A stretch of DNA of 31,934 nucleotides from Bigelowiella natans CCMP2755 (Eukaryota > Cercozoa > Chlorarachniophyceae). The DNA lies in the NCBI GenBank assembly GCA_000320545.1, contig ADNK01000565.1, positions 1 through 31,934 on the forward strand. The letters run 5' to 3'. The notes beneath the pieces are model-generated. The model was not told the DNA's origin and did not search any database. It saw only the letters and a list, made by a program, of their open reading frames with translations. Shown piece after piece: positions 10,335-21,884 of the stretch. The translations under genes were made by a program, and so were the position numbers. Position 1 is the stretch's first letter. The number at the start of each line of letters is the position of its first letter.

Positions 10335-12068
10335 TGAAATGAAGTCGTCGAAGATTATATTTATCCTTATGCACCGACTCTATAGAACTAATTACAAGAT
10401 TTTGATCCATATGTTTTCATATTGGAAGTTGTCCAGAAATATGGGTTATATTTAGGATGCTACAGTAGATTTTATTGTTGATGTAAATAATCCAGACGCA
10501 GTTCTGTTCTTGGAGGTTTCCAGAGCACTGAAATATGGATAGAAGTATTCAGGATCCTAATATACCAGGAAGTGACCTTCGAAACTGGAAAAAAAATAAA
10601 AGTCGGGTTGTGATAGTCGGATAGCGCACATTTGCGACACTTTTTCTGTAGCCGGCCGATGGGTTTGACAACACCGAGCGGAATAGTTCCGAGAGCCGCT
10701 AGTAAAGCTCATTCAAATTTTCAGGTCAAGAAAAATAAATTTTAAAAATCGGCTTCCATATCACCTATTTTTTTTACGTTTCTTGACCTATTACAGTTGT
10801 CGTAAAACATGAATTATCAACTAAACAGTGCATTGGATGTGAACACATTCGCTTAAATAATCGACCTTGTCGGTCGAAGCAAGGTCCAACACCAGAATGA
10901 ACGTAAGCAAACACCTCTGAAATCTCGTTCTGATCAGCCTGCTAAAGGTCTCTAATGTCTTCAAATAACTTTGTTGAGTTGAAACCCACTTAGATTACTA
11001 CGTGAGCCGTGCAGATAGGCTCTCCCTGTAAAGCAAACCGAGCTCTGCGAGTTTCTACAGAACGTCTGAAGCGATTCAGTACAATCCTGGTGCCTGACCG
11101 TTGAAAATGATTGTTGGACACTTGATGCGAAAGAGAAATTCTATTGAGTCTGCGACATCAATAATATATTGTCGTATATATTCGAAATAGGATATTTTTC
11201 CAAGATCAAACTTCAGAAATGCCCTTGATTTCCAATCTCCGACGCGAAAGACGTATGCCGTGAGAGTTATTCTTCAGACAACAAATTTCATGTTTCAATT
11301 TCAAGCGATTTTGATTTACATACGTCAAGGAAAAAATGTTGTCGTATTAAATAAACTTATGGATATCGATTTTTGGGCGGCGAATTTACGAAATTCTGCC
11401 GTCTTACGCAAATGCCCCTGTCGCTTCGGCCGAAAAAAAAAAAAAAAATTGGCGGGCAGGGCACGTTTACGGCGTTCGTCCCTGGCAAAACCCTTGCGTT
11501 AAATTCTGGTTACTCGTGGGCAATTCGCTCGAATGCACAGACATATTTGGCACCACAATAAAGTACCATTTCCTGGGTATTCATCGGGTAAGAATGAGAC
11601 TGATGCTGTACGACTATCAAGACGCTTATGTCGCAGATGAAGAAATGTACGGTGATTGCGAAGCCGAAGAATATCAGTGAACTTCGAGCCTCCAACCTCT
11701 GCCAAAGCTCGTAGATAGAAGCGCTCTTATTTCAGAAGCATATCCCTTGAACACACGATCGCAGACCCTCCCCATCCAAAACAAATATGCTTTTTGTGTC
11801 CATCTAATACACACACTATACTTGGTGACGAAGGCGTTGAGGAAAGGTTGATGAGATTATGCTTCGTTCGTCTTTGAACTCGATGATCTGCCCGTAGCGA
11901 AATATTTGATTCCTTAATTCAGCAAAAATTTTCATCCTCTGCAGAGAGGGACTTGCAGAGCTTTGCTAAGGATCAACTTCGGACAGGCAAGAAGATCGAG
12001 GGGAATTCGCGGGCATTTCTCAACGTTCAACGTGCAGTGTACTGCGAGAGCACAGCGAGCAAGCCCAG
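10335..12068. other. Divergent intergenic region without recognisable genes
   Basis: This is the largest gene-free stretch, between the 5' ends of the SET gene (-) and the zinc-finger gene (+). It has no microsatellites, only short open frames (for example 11260-11502 + and 11499-11705 -) with no family resemblance, an 11-bp inverted repeat (10723-10733 / 10779-10789) and an A-run near 11436. It could hold both promoters and 5' UTRs, or a decayed insertion. I cannot tell which. Confidence 0.4.
10723..10789. repeat. 11-bp inverted repeat with a 45-nt loop
   Basis: AGGTCAAGAAA at 10723-10733 and its exact reverse complement at 10779-10789, in the large divergent gap. Such a short repeat could be chance. 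Confidence 0.6.
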
Positions 12069-15000
12069 ATGAACGGCCCGTCGGCGATTAAGGACCTCAA
12101 GGGCATTCCCTACCGCGGCCTGCGCTACTATAAGAGCAAAATGTCAATGATTCAAGATGGCCGTGAACGGCGCAAGACCTGGTAGGGCTGGAGAGATCGC
12201 ATAAGTTTAATTTTTTTTCGATAAGCTGATGTATTGCCGCAATAATATCGAATTTATACGGTATTACTCGGACGATAATGTGTCCCTAGGTACCATTGCG
12301 GTGTTTGTGGTATTCGGCTTGACCGAGAAAAACGCATTCAGTCGCACCTTCGCAGCAAGTAATGGTTTCACTTCTACCAATGAGGATACTGAATGAGGAT
12401 AATGATGATGATGATGATGATTATGATGATGATCATGACAAATATACTTTCTGGGAAATACTGCAGCAGGATCACATCAGCGTACAATATGATACGCTAG
12501 CTGCCTACTCTTAGTAAGCGAATAGATTACCATCATGAAATACCCATGAAATGGTATGCTGGTCTGGGCCATGTTCTCCCCACACAATATATCTTCTTCT
12601 ATTGAATTCATTCCCTAATCCTTACCTTCTAGGCACTTGAAGAAAGACCCAGCAACGCTTGCTAGAACGATTCTCATGGCTCCGGCAGCTATTTTTGTCC
12701 AGGTAGGCGATAGTAGAGTTCCCCAATGAATTAGCTGTACTGCAGATGTTGCTTATGGATACCTTCGCCATCCATCATCATCATCATCATCATCACCATC
12801 ACCATAAACACGTAAATATCATATATGTTCGTTGACATTATCTATGGTGTTGCTATCAGAACGAAAGCATGCATCCCATTTTCCCGAAGTAAGTCCTAGT
12901 AGGATAGATACTTGTAATTGTTTGTGTATATGGTTCAAGTTTAGCAAGCTACAGCAAGTTTATATGCTGCTGCTGTCTCATGATTTATCATCAGCCAGCG
13001 ATTCTTTAGCACATAGAGAAACCTTGCAGTCAATCATAGCATGTTAAATGTGTGTGCATTCACTTCCCACACAACAGAAATCGAACTAGCTTCTGAATTG
13101 GTTTCAATCTTTCGTTCTTTCCATTATGCAAGAATACTTATGTCCTCCTTATTTTCTCGTTGTCCGTCGTCGTCGTCGTCGCCGTGGTGTCGTGCGCGTA
13201 ATCATCGTCGCCATCATCCACTTCGATAGCAGCAGCAACTTGTCAACTACCCCTTCCACGAGCAGCTCACGTGCGGATACCCCCACGACTATGGGCAGTG
13301 CATCGACACCCACACCCCCGACTATCAGCCCACCGCCTCCTTCACCAACAGCAATCTCTCCCCGCTACTCCCATCTCAAGAAGCCCAAAGCGCATTTCTT
13401 TGGCACTATTATGACGCCGAAAACGGGGAGGGGGGGCAAAGGGCAGGCCGGGGCGATCAATCTTCCAGCTGCAACGGCTATTACACGACCTGCATCCTCT
13501 GGGGTGACGACTATCTCAAATTGTTCTGCTGCTTTCGCGGCAGCTGCTGCAGGTTCCTCTCTCCCCCCCCAACGGAATTATGATGCTGGAAATGGAGGAA
13601 GCAGAGGCCAAGCTACAGAGCGCCATCACCAACATTACCACTCGCAGCAGCACCAGCAGCTAGGGGACGCAGGACATCGAAAGCAATCAACGACATCATA
13701 TCTGCAACCGCTGCCTTGCGCTCCTTCTCCTCCTCCCCCCCTGCCCCCACATCAGTATCAGAGCAACAACCATGGAAATGAGCATATCCCCAAATACGGT
13801 AGACCCTCCTCTCGCCAGAACGAAGGTTATGGTGAACGATTCATTGACCAAGATCATCATCTTCAGCTGCAACAACAACATCAAGAACAGCATCGACCCT
13901 CGAGTCACAACACCGATGGTGGTACCCCAAACGGAAGGAGGCAGCAGTATTTTCATCCTCTTCAGTTCCAGCGACAACAGCAGCAGCAGCAACAACAACA
14001 ACAACAACAGCAACGCTTTGAATGTGCCCAGCAGACTTCGCCTCCATTTTCTAAAAGCAGCAGCAACAGCCCGACGAACAGCAGCACCACCATCATTGCT
14101 GCCCCCCACCGAGCTGGTTATAGCCATGGGGAGCTTAATGGTTCCACTTTGAATTATTCAATCTCGCCGTCGTCTTTGATGTCTTCTGCATCATCATCAT
14201 CACGCTCTCTCGAGTCATCACAGCAGCCGTACCACCACCACCAGGATTCCAAAAGACGCAGGGGACAGCAGCTAGTTACTGCGACGATGAGGAAGAAAAC
14301 TCCAGTCGCATCCCAGAAGCATCAAGAGCAGCGGAGGTTGCTTGCCCCCCACCAGTCTGCTGCTGCTGAAGTCGAAGTACAAGCTGTGACCCCAGAGAAG
14401 ACCCACACAGACCAACAGCAATTGCAACAGCAGCGGCACCAGCAGCAACAGCAACAACAAAAACAACAGATATCACAGTATCGACTACGTGATCATCATC
14501 AGCAGCAGCAGCAGGAGGAGGAGGAGGAGAAATCGCAGCATCGAAACGCAACAGCAAAAACTCCTCGTGCTGCTCCTCTGGCAGTGCCAACGAATGTCAT
14601 TATCTACCCCCATTCCCAACCAACGATGCTGATGATGCTCCAGCAACAGCAGCAAAGAGCAGCCTCTTCAATGCCCTCTCCATCTTCTTCTTCGTCTTCT
14701 TCATTGCAGCCGTCACCACCATTACCATCATTATCATCCACGTCCTCAACATCTGCAACAGCAGCAACAACAACAACAACAACGGCGAAGCATCAACTTC
14801 CTAATAATCATCAATCGCGACGACGACGACAACAACAACACCCAAGCAGCAGCAGCAGCAGCAGCAGCAACCACAACCACCACCACCACTACTACCACCA
14901 TATAAACAGAAATGAAGGGTACTCTATCAAAAAGGAAATTAATAATATTAATAGTGGGTGTAGTAGCAGCAGCAGTAGTAGTAGTAGGAGTAGTAGTAGT

Positions 15001-15961
15001 AGTGCTTCCTACTCAGGAAGAGGAGGGGGAGGGGGAGGAGGAGGAGGAAGAGGATTCACACCGCCATCTTCGCGAATATCTTCATCGTCGCCATCTTCAT
15101 CATCCCGACTCCGAAACGGAGCAAGTGGCTTTCCGTCCTCTTCTTCAGGTGAAGAATGGATGAATGACGATGGGTGTGGTTGTGATGATGATGATAATGA
15201 GGATGATGAGGATGATAATAACGACGGTGCCAATGACAATTGCTGTTTAGACGTCTCCTCAACAATAAATACCACCCACGCTACGCTCGCGTTTTCTTTC
15301 ACATTAGTAGGAAATACTTTGCGTCGTATTTTTCATTGATTTCCTTGCTTTGCCCTCCTCCTCGTCGTTGCTGCATTCTCCTTGTCTTATCGATGTCTGT
15401 AGCAGGAGCGAAGCGAACAGCTGCAGATATGCTTCAGGCTGGGTTCGTTCCCGCTCAGATCCCAAGTAGCAGCAGCACCGCCACCTCAGCAGATCAAAGA
15501 AGGAAAAAGAGAAATAGGATGATAATGACGACGACTGCGTCTATTAAAAATAACACAGCAGTAGCAACAGCAGCAACTACCACCACGGCTACCACTCCAT
15601 TGGGTGCTGGTGCTCCTAATACCGCCGCTTCTTCTGCTGCATCATCATCATCAGCATTAGCAATGTCCTTCTACCCTTCCTCCTCCTCCTCCTCCTCCTC
15701 CTCGTTGATGTCGCCTCCACGCACACCGTTATCAGATCCGAATAAGTTTCATCGGCAACATCATAAACTGCAGCAGCAGCAGCAGCAGCAAGATCGCCTG
15801 GAATATCCTCGTCAATTCCGTAGTTTTCATGATCAACACCAACAGCATCAGCAGCAACAGCACCAGCAAAATCGAGACAACGACTGCTTTAATGCCTTGA
15901 CGGAGGTGTTTCAATCGCTCGAGAAAAGACTCATGGTGAGTGGGTTGTGTGAATGGCGTAT

Positions 15962-15993
<32 letters not shown>

Positions 15994-16067
15994 TAATCCT
16001 GTACGAATCAATGCGAACTATAGTTACTTTGGTGAAGGGGGGGAGTGGAGGGATCAGGAAGGAGGGT

Positions 16068-16121
<54 letters not shown>

Positions 16122-16558
16122 TATCTATCTCTCACCCTCTCTCTCAACATCATCATTATCTTGCTTACCCCCCCCCCCCCTCCCTTCCCTTTGAAATGAA
16201 GCCCGCCCATCATACGTTGCTTCTCCGTTGCAAAACGTCGACCTCTTACTAAATGAGTGTGTGTGCACATTATCAACAGGACACGGAGGATGATAAGGCG
16301 AGCGTGCACAGGTACATGACCTACATTAGCCGTCACAACCCGAGAGACGTACTGGAGAGAGTGTTTGAGATCGAAGAGGCCCAGCAAAGACTCCGCCAAC
16401 AAGCAGGTAGTAGCAGCAGTAGTAGTAGTAGTAGTAGTAGTAGTATAGTAGCATCTTTGGCGGTGGTGACAGCGTATAGCGTAGTTCGCTACTCTTTCGC
16501 TCACCAGGCGAGAGGGGAGGGAAGGAGGGGGGAAATAGAACAAGATTCTTTCACATAA
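12069..16558 (+). CDS. C2H2 zinc-finger protein with a very long Gln/Ser/His-rich region
   Basis: Exons: 12069-12181 (ATG), 12290-12358, 12633-12702, a long exon ending at 15148, 15406-15935 (donor GTGAGT), 16280-16558 (TAA), or a splice at 16406. Joined exons 1-3 give one canonical finger, CGVCGIRLDREKRIQSHLRS then KHL, i.e. C-x2-C-x12-H-x4-H, preceded by a basic RYYKSKMS region and followed by an Ala-rich helix. The long exon lies in a 737-codon open frame (13126-15339) of polyQ, polyS, polyH and polyG. Its use is supported by the phase-1 donor TCAG/GTGAAG at 15148, which matches the acceptor at 15405. The 5' edge of this exon is unresolved (see findings). The last exons encode charged helices (FNALTEVFQSLEKRLM and DVLERVFEIEEAQQRLRQQ). 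Probably nuclear and nucleic-acid binding; the target is unknown. Confidence 0.7.
16070..16108 (+). repeat. (CT)n microsatellite in the last zinc-finger-gene intron
   Basis: CT run followed by CTAT variants and a C-run in the intron 15936-16279, pyrimidine strand in sense. Confidence 0.95.
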
Positions 16559-17618
16559 CAAAGAAAGGAACTGCGAGGAGAGAATGACCATTGTAGCGCA
16601 GATCAGATTTCGCGTCGGTAGGTACTATTTGATGAATTCAATGCTGAGGAGAAGCATTCTGTTGTTGTCGATACTATGTTCGTAGATTGTGAAATCTCTC
16701 GGATGATTCGCCTCGGAATTTTAGATACTGGCGAGCGCCCAGTACCTAATTGGAAGAAAAGGGGGCAAAATGGTGTGTCCACATAGCAACCTTGACGAGG
16801 GATAATCATGAGACAGAGTAAAGTGTGAAGACTACTTGCACTAGAGTATTGCATGTTACTCCACTGAATGTGTTGTCATGATGCCAAAAGATGTTCAGAA
16901 GCATGCTTACCGCATAGCAAAGCAAATCAAAGAATGTATTGGGTCCCTATCATGTCTTATATTCGTGCGAATGACACAGCGCTAAAAAGCTCTACATCGT
17001 AGCGCCTTCGCGTATACGCGTGTTCATGAAAACGATATTGATACTAGCGCATGAATAAATGGGCGCGGCACTCTGTTTCGTCAGTCCCGTCGTGTAGGGT
17101 AGGATCGAAATCTAGAACAGCTGCGGTGCTATAACATCCTATATACACCTAGCATATGTGCGTGCTGGCTAGCTAGCAAAGTAGCCACGATGCACTACAC
17201 ACACAGCTCAGCAACATACGCTGTGCATGGACACAGCTCGCTCCATGTGAAATTATGCATGGTATTACTGTGTCTATTATTGAACACACAAAACTAAAAA
17301 AAAGAAAGACTTTTACATAAGATAGTAGACAAAGTAATATTATACATATTTTATGTCTCTAATTAAGCAATGAATCCGTTTCCAAAGAAAGTGCGTTATG
17401 ATATTCGTAGCAATGAACAAGGATATATGAGACGGATGTAATGATTAATTTAAATTTGACCATTTCATTACATCCGTCTCATATGCGCAACATATATTAT
17501 ATGTGCCTCGCTACATCGGCGCATATCCCGAACTTTAGCTTTACATGCAAGTTTACGCTCCTACGCCAATGCAACGGTTTGCCGCCCAACTTAGGTATTT
17601 AGCCAACGCGTTAAGAGA
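16559..17618. other. Convergent intergenic region, probable 3' UTRs, with a hairpin
   Basis: No gene seen. Texture is like the other convergent gaps: no microsatellites and many TAGCTAGC/TGCATG-type words. It contains the perfect inverted repeat at 17425-17484. It sits between the 3' ends of the zinc-finger gene and the glycosyltransferase gene. Confidence 0.5.
17425..17484. repeat. Perfect 20-bp inverted repeat with a 20-nt AT-rich loop
   Basis: The left arm 17425-17444 reads ATATGAGACGGATGTAATGA. The right arm 17465-17484 is its exact reverse complement, and the spacer 17445-17464 is AT-rich. Either strand of RNA would fold into a 20-bp stem. Pairing extends by one more U-G at most. It could be a MITE remnant, a small-RNA precursor or a 3'-end processing or termination hairpin. 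Existence is certain; function is unknown. Confidence 0.9.
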
Positions 17619-19878
17619 CTAGCTCTTCTGTTTCATAGCAAGCAATCCTGAGAGAAGAGCGGAGGGATCCCGGCTTACCCATTCTTTCCACATGTCATTT
17701 GTGCGAGAATGTCCTGGAAATTTCTGCATACCGAAGACCGCAAGTTCTCCTAATCTTTTCGTTGCGTCCGAGCGTATCCAATTTTCAGCATCCTTTCTTG
17801 CTGCTGTTTTGGGGCGGCTGATCGCTGTCGTGGTCTTTGTCTTCTGGCTTCCTCCCCCCTCCTTTTCTTCACTGGCAGTAGTTTCCAAGTTGGTGCTGCT
17901 ATCATGGTTATGCTGACGACAACGGTGCTCCTCCCATTTGAGTAATACCATCTCCAGCTGTTTGATGCTGAAGAAACAAGCGTAAAGGTCCGTTGGCGTT
18001 TGGAGAGATTGGGGGTTAAAGAACCCAGATGCCACCCTAGCTAAAGAGACGCTGGGGTCCATTTCCTGCAAAGGGTGATAATATGTAAAAAGAAGAAAAT
18101 CAGCCTCTCATCTTCTGAATACCGTTTTCACTTAGGTCAACTCTTCAACTGCTACGACACTACCTTTTGAGGAGGCGGCAGCAGAGCCTTAAGACTGTGA
18201 TGAATAATGGCGATTGACGACGCTCGTTGAGCCTTCTTGTGGAGGGATGATATACTATTCGGTCGTTTGCGCAGAGTCACTAAAGGAGGTGACGGCAAGT
18301 TTGCGAGTCTGCTCGTCGCATATCACACAACAAAGCCATAAAACGTACCTCTTAGTAAGCAGATTATTCTCAGAAGAATTGAGGAATGTATTTGACTACT
18401 CACCGGTGGCCTCCTTCTATGGCTAATCTATGCCACAAAGCATAATCCTCACAGTGCTCGTAGCCTACCACTTTCTCCTTACTTGTGACCTTGTCTGCTG
18501 CTGCTGCTGCTGCTGCCTCGTGTCCACCGTTCTTCCTTTCATCCTTATCATCATCGATTACTTTCTCCTGCCCTCCCTTATCGTCACTTCTCTTATCCTG
18601 GAATTTTGATGATGAGGAGGAGGAGGAGGAGCTGACTATTCTGTACACAGGCCTCGAAACACGAAGGAGTTGTCTTCGTGAGAACATCGCCGAGGGATGA
18701 GCCAACGGGCAATAGAAAAACATCGTCCATGCTATGGTGAGAGGGTGCGTTGGAAACGCAATGTGGCGCCGATGGCTTTGCTTTGCGACAGTAGCACTGC
18801 CATCATTGCTGCAAGAAACACCCTCAGTATCTTCATTGTCGTCTTTATCACCATCCTGATGATGACGGCGGGGCTCATTCTTAACGTTCGGATTTGATGA
18901 AGAAATAGCTCCTCCAGCACACTTTTTGGCATCCCGATCAGGGGCTAATAATGGCTCTACGTTTACAGCTGTTCCAACGGCCGTTATATCCGGATTGTTT
19001 TGGAGAAATCTTAACTGCAATTCAAGACGGGTCGGCTCCATGATGTCGTCCGCATCAGCTCTCGCCTATACAAAGAGGAAATACAAAGATGAGAAGACAG
19101 TGCTGATATTTGCGCGTATTAGTATTCAACCCTCCCCCACCCCCCTCCCCTCTATCCCCCCCTCTCTTTCCTCCTTCGTTCGTCGTACAATGTATGGGGA
19201 CTTGATGTTGTCAAGACCAAAGTTCAGCGCTGCACACAGACCTTCGTGTTTCTAAATGTTACCAAATGTGGAAAATAATATGTTAGCAAAGAAGGAGCCT
19301 GCAATGGCCTCCTCATTTAAGTGAGTGTGTGCTGCATGATCTATCACGAATTTCCCCACCTTCTGCAGCACACGAATCTGGTCGCTATATTTGAGCTTAA
19401 GGGTCTTCAAGATCTCAGCTGTTCGATCATTCGAACCATCATTAACAATGACTAGTTCCTACATGTTGCAAGCAGGTGATAAAGTTACTTCAGACAGGGA
19501 GACGGCTAAGCGATACCAACCAAGTAGCACTACTCACAAGTCATTATTCAAAGGCGGGCGCAGCATAAGAATGTGGTACCGCTCGTTCGATTCCCTTCTG
19601 GCTATGGCCCCCCTTTGCGAATATCGTTTGCTTTTGGATGATATTTTCTACGGCAGCCTCCACTAAGTCCTCTTCGTTGAAGACACACAAAAGTACGCTC
19701 ACCCTCGGAGAGTGAGGGCCACTTATGTCCTGCTTGGTCGAATCCTTCCAAAGTGAAAGAAAATGTCTTTAGAATGAGAGGAATAACGCGCTGATACCCG
19801 ATTAGAACAATCAAATGTAACCGAGAGGGTATCAGTCGAGCCGTTGCCTCCGCCCGTGCGGAGGGCTGGTTGCTCCAT
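17619..19878 (-). CDS. Family 2 glycosyltransferase (GT-A fold)
   Basis: Transfers a sugar from a nucleotide-sugar donor; acceptor unknown. Seven exons: 19878-19798, 19729-19580, 19458-19360, 19251-19189, 19065-18404, 18308-18164, 18065-17619. Together they give 549 codons, and every junction is in phase. GT2 landmarks in order: PRVSVLLCVFNEEDLVEAAV (first beta strand and helix), ELVIVNDGSNDRTAEIL (nucleotide-binding), LCAALNFGLDNIKSPYIARA, the metal-binding DADD, PTRLELQLRFLQNNPDITAV, PLAHPSAMF, then EHCEDYALWHRLAIEGGHR, where the ED pair is the expected catalytic-base region. Two low-complexity inserts (about 60 and 70 residues: Asp/His/Ser-rich, then Ser/Ala/Lys-rich) interrupt the C-terminal half. 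No membrane helix or signal peptide is obvious, so it is probably soluble. The 148-residue C-terminal part from 18065 is specific to this protein as far as I can see. The first exon is the least certain, because another ATG frame overlaps it. Confidence 0.92.
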
Positions 19879-20247
19879 TTTGATTCCGTTAATGATCGGC
19901 TCATAGACAGTGTTCTGCCAGGTATATTTTGTAGAATTTATCTGTCAATATTTTAGGCTGTATACTTCGTAGTATTCACTTTCAGTCTTTCATTTCTCAT
20001 TTTCCGACATTGTCGCTAAAACTTCCGAGACCTCGCGTAAACTAGGATGTTTCATGGTCATTTTTCGATAGGCCGTTTAAGGGCAACGGTGTGGTGGGGA
20101 ATGCTATTCTTAGGTTTTTGTGTTCAATTGTGTTGTCGCACTATGGTTTATCCACGGATTTTGGGTCCTTTTGTAGTTTCGGAAAACAGCAGCAAAAATA
20201 TCGGCGCGCTCCATTTCTCCGCGACCCGCCCCCCTTCCCTTCCAATA
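19879..20247. promoter_or_regulatory. Shared divergent upstream region of the glycosyltransferase and SDHD genes
   Basis: Only about 370 bp separate the two start codons on opposite strands, so both promoters must lie here or overlap the 5' UTRs. The region is pyrimidine-rich near SDHD and has no clear TATA box. The SDHD frame stays open upstream to 20047, but that extension would displace the mitochondrial presequence from the N-terminus and is not favoured. Confidence 0.5.
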
Positions 20248-20721
20248 ATGCTGTTCACACGAAGATGCCTGAGGTCATCATTGACTCTCGTTCGCCATGA
20301 AAGGATTGCATTCACGACTGTCCGAAAGTTTAGTACGGAAGATAAGGTGGGAAATACCACAGCAGGGCAGGCGATGAAGAAGACAACATCAGCCTTGATG
20401 GACCTAAGCGTGACTGATATCCACCATAAAGCAAACATTGGCTTGGCCGTCCTTACACCGGCGGCTTTCCTTCTGAGCCCTTCCATTCTCAACTACCCTG
20501 TGGATCTCGCAATGGGAGTGATGATTCCTGTTCACTCCCACGTATGCTTGAATCTTGTTGCAGAAGATTATGTCCCGCGAGGCACTGCACGCTCCACAGT
20601 AAAGCTCGGAATCGCGCTTGTGACCCTTGTAACTGCCTTCGGAATCATGAAAATAAATATGTGCGGACCGGGAATTACAGAGAGCATTAAGAGCCTGTGG
20701 AGAAAGCCAAAGACTGAGTAA
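20248..20721 (+). CDS. SDHD: Succinate dehydrogenase membrane anchor subunit (CybS/SDHD), mitochondrial
   Basis: Small anchor subunit of respiratory complex II in the inner mitochondrial membrane, which helps bind heme b and ubiquinone. The single exon encodes 157 residues. The N-terminus MLFTRRCLRSSLTLVRHERI continues to VRKFSTE and is a typical Arg/Ser-rich presequence with an RKFS-like cleavage site, which is why this ATG was chosen over the open frame further upstream. Then come KANIGLAVLTPAAFLLSP (TM1), LAMGVMIPVHSHVCLNLVAE with the expected heme-ligand His, the signature Asp-Tyr in EDYVPRGTARSTVKLG, a third hydrophobic segment and a C-terminal ESIKSLWRK. Length and helix pattern fit the family. 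It is the only clearly intronless gene in the window. Head-to-head with the glycosyltransferase. Confidence 0.92.
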   Translation: MLFTRRCLRSSLTLVRHERIAFTTVRKFSTEDKVGNTTAGQAMKKTTSALMDLSVTDIHHKANIGLAVLTPAAFLLSPSILNYPVDLAMGVMIPVHSHVCLNLVAEDYVPRGTARSTVKLGIALVTLVTAFGIMKINMCGPGITESIKSLWRKPKTE

Positions 20722-21666
20722 GTATTGCTTATAACGATCGCAAACTGTTTCTTCATGAGGCAAAAGCAATTCCGCGAGAAGAATATCGATTTAATTTAAG
20801 CACAATAATATCCATGCGCCGTATTGATGCGGAAGTTTTCTCTATATATGCGATTCATGTAAGCATTCTGATACAAATATACGTCGTGTGTGTGTGTTAT
20901 TCTTTGTATGTAGTTTATATGCGTAGCCATCATGCACCCAATATTGCGCTATAGCTATATGCATATTTGCATTCCAACGCTTTACGCACTACATGCATAT
21001 GCTAAGTGAATGACACACTACGCATTTTTATAACGGGCGTGCATGTTATACTACGTCTGATTATCGTCAGTATATCAGACTTGTCTCGTTATCTCTGTCT
21101 CAGCTAGTCTATGCACATATTAGCGTCGAAATGATGATGCGATGCTAGAAGCATTATTACTAAGCTGGCCACACGCAAAGGTAACTACTAGCCCAATGTT
21201 GAGCGTGTGCGTGACATGCTGCATTCTGCCTGTACGTAATGTGTGATCGACATGCAGTTATTATTTGATACCAATCAACAATCAACACATTTGCACAATA
21301 TGCTGAGCTGGTCGATGAGGCTGCCATGTCTTTATGCTGAGCGTATAGGACATCATTTACGTTGTGTATAGTGTGATGAGCAAGTAATTATAAGCGAAGA
21401 CCAATATTTTTACTTGGCGGATTTACTGTTCGATCGGTCTCTTCGCGAACTAATGTAATGTATTTTATAGCATTAAGCTAGCATAGCATAGCATTGCATA
21501 CGGAAATATGTGTCTCTGCACTCTCGCACTGCTGCAGAACAGAAGTATATTGCATGACGCAAGATTGGAAGCAGGATACGATATGATCGAACCTAAAAAT
21601 TGTGCTAATATTGGTTTTATCCGGATATGCATTACAAGTTGAGGAATACGATAGTATATGTTTTCA

Positions 21667-21742
<76 letters not shown>

Positions 21743-21781
21743 TAATATATACATGCAAATGTATACATAATTAGAATATGT

Positions 21782-21813
<32 letters not shown>

Positions 21814-21884
21814 TTTTGTGTGTATCAATATTTATATGACAGCGAAACGTAGACCAGTGTGCTTCGATGATGTACCTGTACAAA
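20722..21884. other. Convergent intergenic region, probable 3' UTRs, with three dinucleotide repeats
   Basis: No coding signal. The left 900 bp resembles the other convergent gaps in word use. At 21667-21814 a (CA)n, a (TA)n and a (GT)n run lie in close succession, close to the stop codon of the TMEM242-like gene. Confidence 0.5.
21667..21814. repeat. (CA)n, (TA)n and (GT)n cluster
   Basis: CA run 21667-21701, TA run 21705-21740 and GT run 21780-21814 within 150 bp. The outer CA and GT runs are complementary and could pair across the TA run to form a hairpin. Confidence 0.95.

Noticed and set aside
11260-11705. Short frames on both strands in the divergent gap
   Set aside because: No family resemblance, no supporting splice pattern and mutually overlapping; consistent with chance.
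13696-14127. Antisense 143-codon frame with poly-Leu
   Set aside because: Reverse reading of CAG/CAA arrays of the zinc-finger gene.
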